The notes beneath the pieces were generated by a model. The model had not been told where the DNA came from. It ran no database searches and saw only the letters and a program-made list of their open reading frames with translations. Made by a program: the position numbers and the translations under genes. A DNA stretch of 54,257 nucleotides from Polyangia bacterium (GTDB lineage Bacteria > Myxococcota_A > Polyangia > Polyangiales > Sandaracinaceae). Positions 53,198 to 54,257 of the stretch are shown here, in pieces. The stretch spans positions 1-54,257 of the forward strand of contig JAUHXR010000018.1 of the NCBI GenBank assembly GCA_030426845.1, given 5' to 3'. The stretch's first letter is position 1; every line of letters begins with the position of its first letter.

Positions 53198-54257
53198 GCG
53201 TGGAGCGCGGACGCGAGCTCGAGGCGAGCGGCGACGTGGAGGGCGCGGTGAGCGCCTATGTGCAGGCGCGCGCCGCGAGCGACGCGGCCCGGGTGCTCGC
53301 GATGCAGGGCCGCCTCGAGGAGGCGGGCTTCGCGATCCTCCAGGCCCTCGGCGTGGAGGCCTCTCAGGTCGGCACGCTCCCCGCGAGCGAGCGCGCGATC
53401 GCGGAGCAGGCGGCCGCGTTCTTCAAGAGCTACCAGCCGGAGCTCGCGGCAGACATCCGCGAGGCCCTCGCGAACGCGCCGCCCCCGCCGCCCGAGCCGG
53501 CGGCCGCCGAGTCACCGACCCCCACGCGGGACCCTGCGCCGCCGGCTGCCCCGCCGACCCCCGCGCCGGCCGCGCCGGCGGAGGAGTCGCGCGCCGCGGC
53601 GACCCCGACCGCGGCCGAGCCCTCGTCGCGTCCGGGCCCGCCCGCGTCGCTGACCCGACCGCCCGCGCGTGGCCCTGGGGTGCGGCCGCCGGCCGGCGCA
53701 GGCAGCTCGTTCCGGCCGCCGGTCCGAGGCGGGGGCGGCGAGTCGTTCCGGCCGCCGACCACGAGCGGCTCGTTCCGCCCACCCACGAGCGGCGGGTTCC
53801 GGCCGCCCACCCCGGGCGTGATTCGGCGTCCGACCCGCCCCGCCGCGATCGCGGAGGAGGTGGTGCAGCCCTCGCGCGCCCCCGCGCGCCCGACGACGCC
53901 GAGCGCCCCGGCGCAGCCCGCGGTGAGCACCTCGACGCCCAGCCCCTCGGCGATCGCGTCGGGCTCGTTCACGGCGCCTCGGGTCACGCGCACCGCGCCG
54001 ACGGACACGCCGTCGATCTCCTCTCCGCGGCCGGCACCCAGCCGCGGAGAGCCCAGCCGCGGCGAGCCCGCGCGACCCACCACCGAGCCCAGCCGCGACG
54101 AGCCCGGCCGCGTCGCGCCCGACCGCGGATCCGTCGCCGTCCGGCCTCGCGCCGCCGATCGATTCCGCCTGGGAGTCGCTGCGCACGCTTCAAGAGCGCG
54201 CGACCGAGGACTTCTCGCGCTTCCTGCCGCGGATTCGAGCGGGCTGGAGGGACATGG
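53194..54257 (+). CDS. TPR-like N-terminus plus Pro-rich protein, truncated by window end, apparent frame change
   Basis: GTG 53194 overlaps the pilT stop (GTGA). The first 90 residues are helical (ELEASGDVEGAVSAYVQARAASDAARVLAMQGRLEEAGFAILQAL), typical of a short TPR-like domain. About 250 residues of Pro/Ala/Ser/Arg-rich sequence with repeated SFRPP follow. The starting frame stays open to the window end but turns unconvincing after about 54130, where the +1 frame gives a coherent acidic/helical sequence (PPIDSAWESLRTLQERATED, then FSRFLPRIRAGW). A frameshift or sequence error between about 54020 and 54130 is therefore likely, inside 15-bp repeats. As a third gene coupled to the two PilT ATPases it may be a pilus-associated cytoplasmic factor. 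Confidence 0.7.
   Translation, partial: MSVERGRELEASGDVEGAVSAYVQARAASDAARVLAMQGRLEEAGFAILQALGVEASQVGTLPASERAIAEQAAAFFKSYQPELAADIREALANAPPPPPEPAAAESPTPTRDPAPPAAPPTPAPAAPAEESRAAATPTAAEPSSRPGPPASLTRPPARGPGVRPPAGAGSSFRPPVRGGGGESFRPPTTSGSFRPPTSGGFRPPTPGVIRRPTRPAAIAEEVVQPSRAPARPTTPSAPAQPAVSTSTPSPSAIASGSFTAPRVTRTAPTDTPSISSPRPAPSRGEPSRGEPARPTTEPSRDEPGRVAPDRGSVAVRPRAADRFRLGVAAHASRARDRGLLALPAADSSGLEGH

Overview
The window is very G+C-rich and densely packed. Its genes use GTG and ATG starts and often overlap by 1-4 bases (TGATG, ATGA, GTGA). Many products are lipoproteins with DAG-rich or Gly/Ser-rich linkers, and there are two transmembrane Ser/Thr kinases, an FHA-domain sigma-54 activator and two PilT-type ATPases. 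This combination points to a Myxococcota (deltaproteobacterial myxobacterium) chromosome, probably from the Polyangia/Sandaracinus side. The lineage is inferred from gene content; no rRNA or tRNA gene was seen.

Layout. 1-2030: a truncated membrane-anchored protein and two lipoproteins on the minus strand. 2128-10034: an HTH regulator and a xanthine dehydrogenase locus (xdhC, two unrelated membrane/HEAT genes, then xdhA-xdhB). 10253-19001: an SRPBCC-type protein, murB coupled to an ECF42-type sigma factor, a DUF1517 protein, a Ser/Thr kinase-mutY-YkgJ operon, and an iodotyrosine-deiodinase-like flavoprotein. 19098-23706: a lipoprotein, a CpxA/CpxR-like two-component system, a surface barrel-like protein and a B-box-type membrane protein. 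23710-28033: a lipA-E1alpha-E1beta-E2 branched-chain 2-oxoacid dehydrogenase operon whose E1alpha has lost key cofactor-binding segments. 28209-30106: an anchored protein, a haem-oxygenase-fold diiron oxidase-like protein and a small HTH protein with an inverted-repeat operator.

30440-38700 is an accessory island. Its base composition is visibly lower in places (36/60 G+C on 30601-30660 and 33/60 on 36001-36060, against 47/60 on 29341-29400). It holds a hybrid sensor kinase, two paralogues of an unknown gene (one with an exact 42-codon internal deletion), a lipoprotein with Leu-rich segments, an IS256-type transposase remnant, a small membrane protein, a beta-helix lipoprotein, a duplicated ~350 bp block, a 24-bp triple repeat and a 55-bp inverted repeat around a 3.4-kb segment.

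38728-48665 (minus strand) carries a large GT39-type glycosyltransferase and a likely operon of FHA-sigma-54 activator, Ser/Thr kinase, solitary LIV-type substrate-binding lipoprotein, small lipoprotein and TPR membrane protein. 48744-54257 (plus strand) carries a zinc-ribbon lipoprotein, a HEAT-repeat/PilT fusion ATPase, a second PilT ATPase and a Pro-rich protein cut by the window end with an apparent frame change.

The most notable signals are: (i) repeated TANNNT -10 elements ending exactly 6-7 nt before start codons, the hallmark of leaderless transcripts; (ii) an E1alpha subunit degenerate at both thiamine-diphosphate-binding regions inside an otherwise intact operon; (iii) a bacterial iodotyrosine-deiodinase homologue with the Glu-Tyr-Lys lid triad at exact spacing; (iv) 15-bp tandem repeats encoding different pentapeptides in several genes, one array lying in frame behind a stop codon; and (v) the HEAT-PilT fusion.
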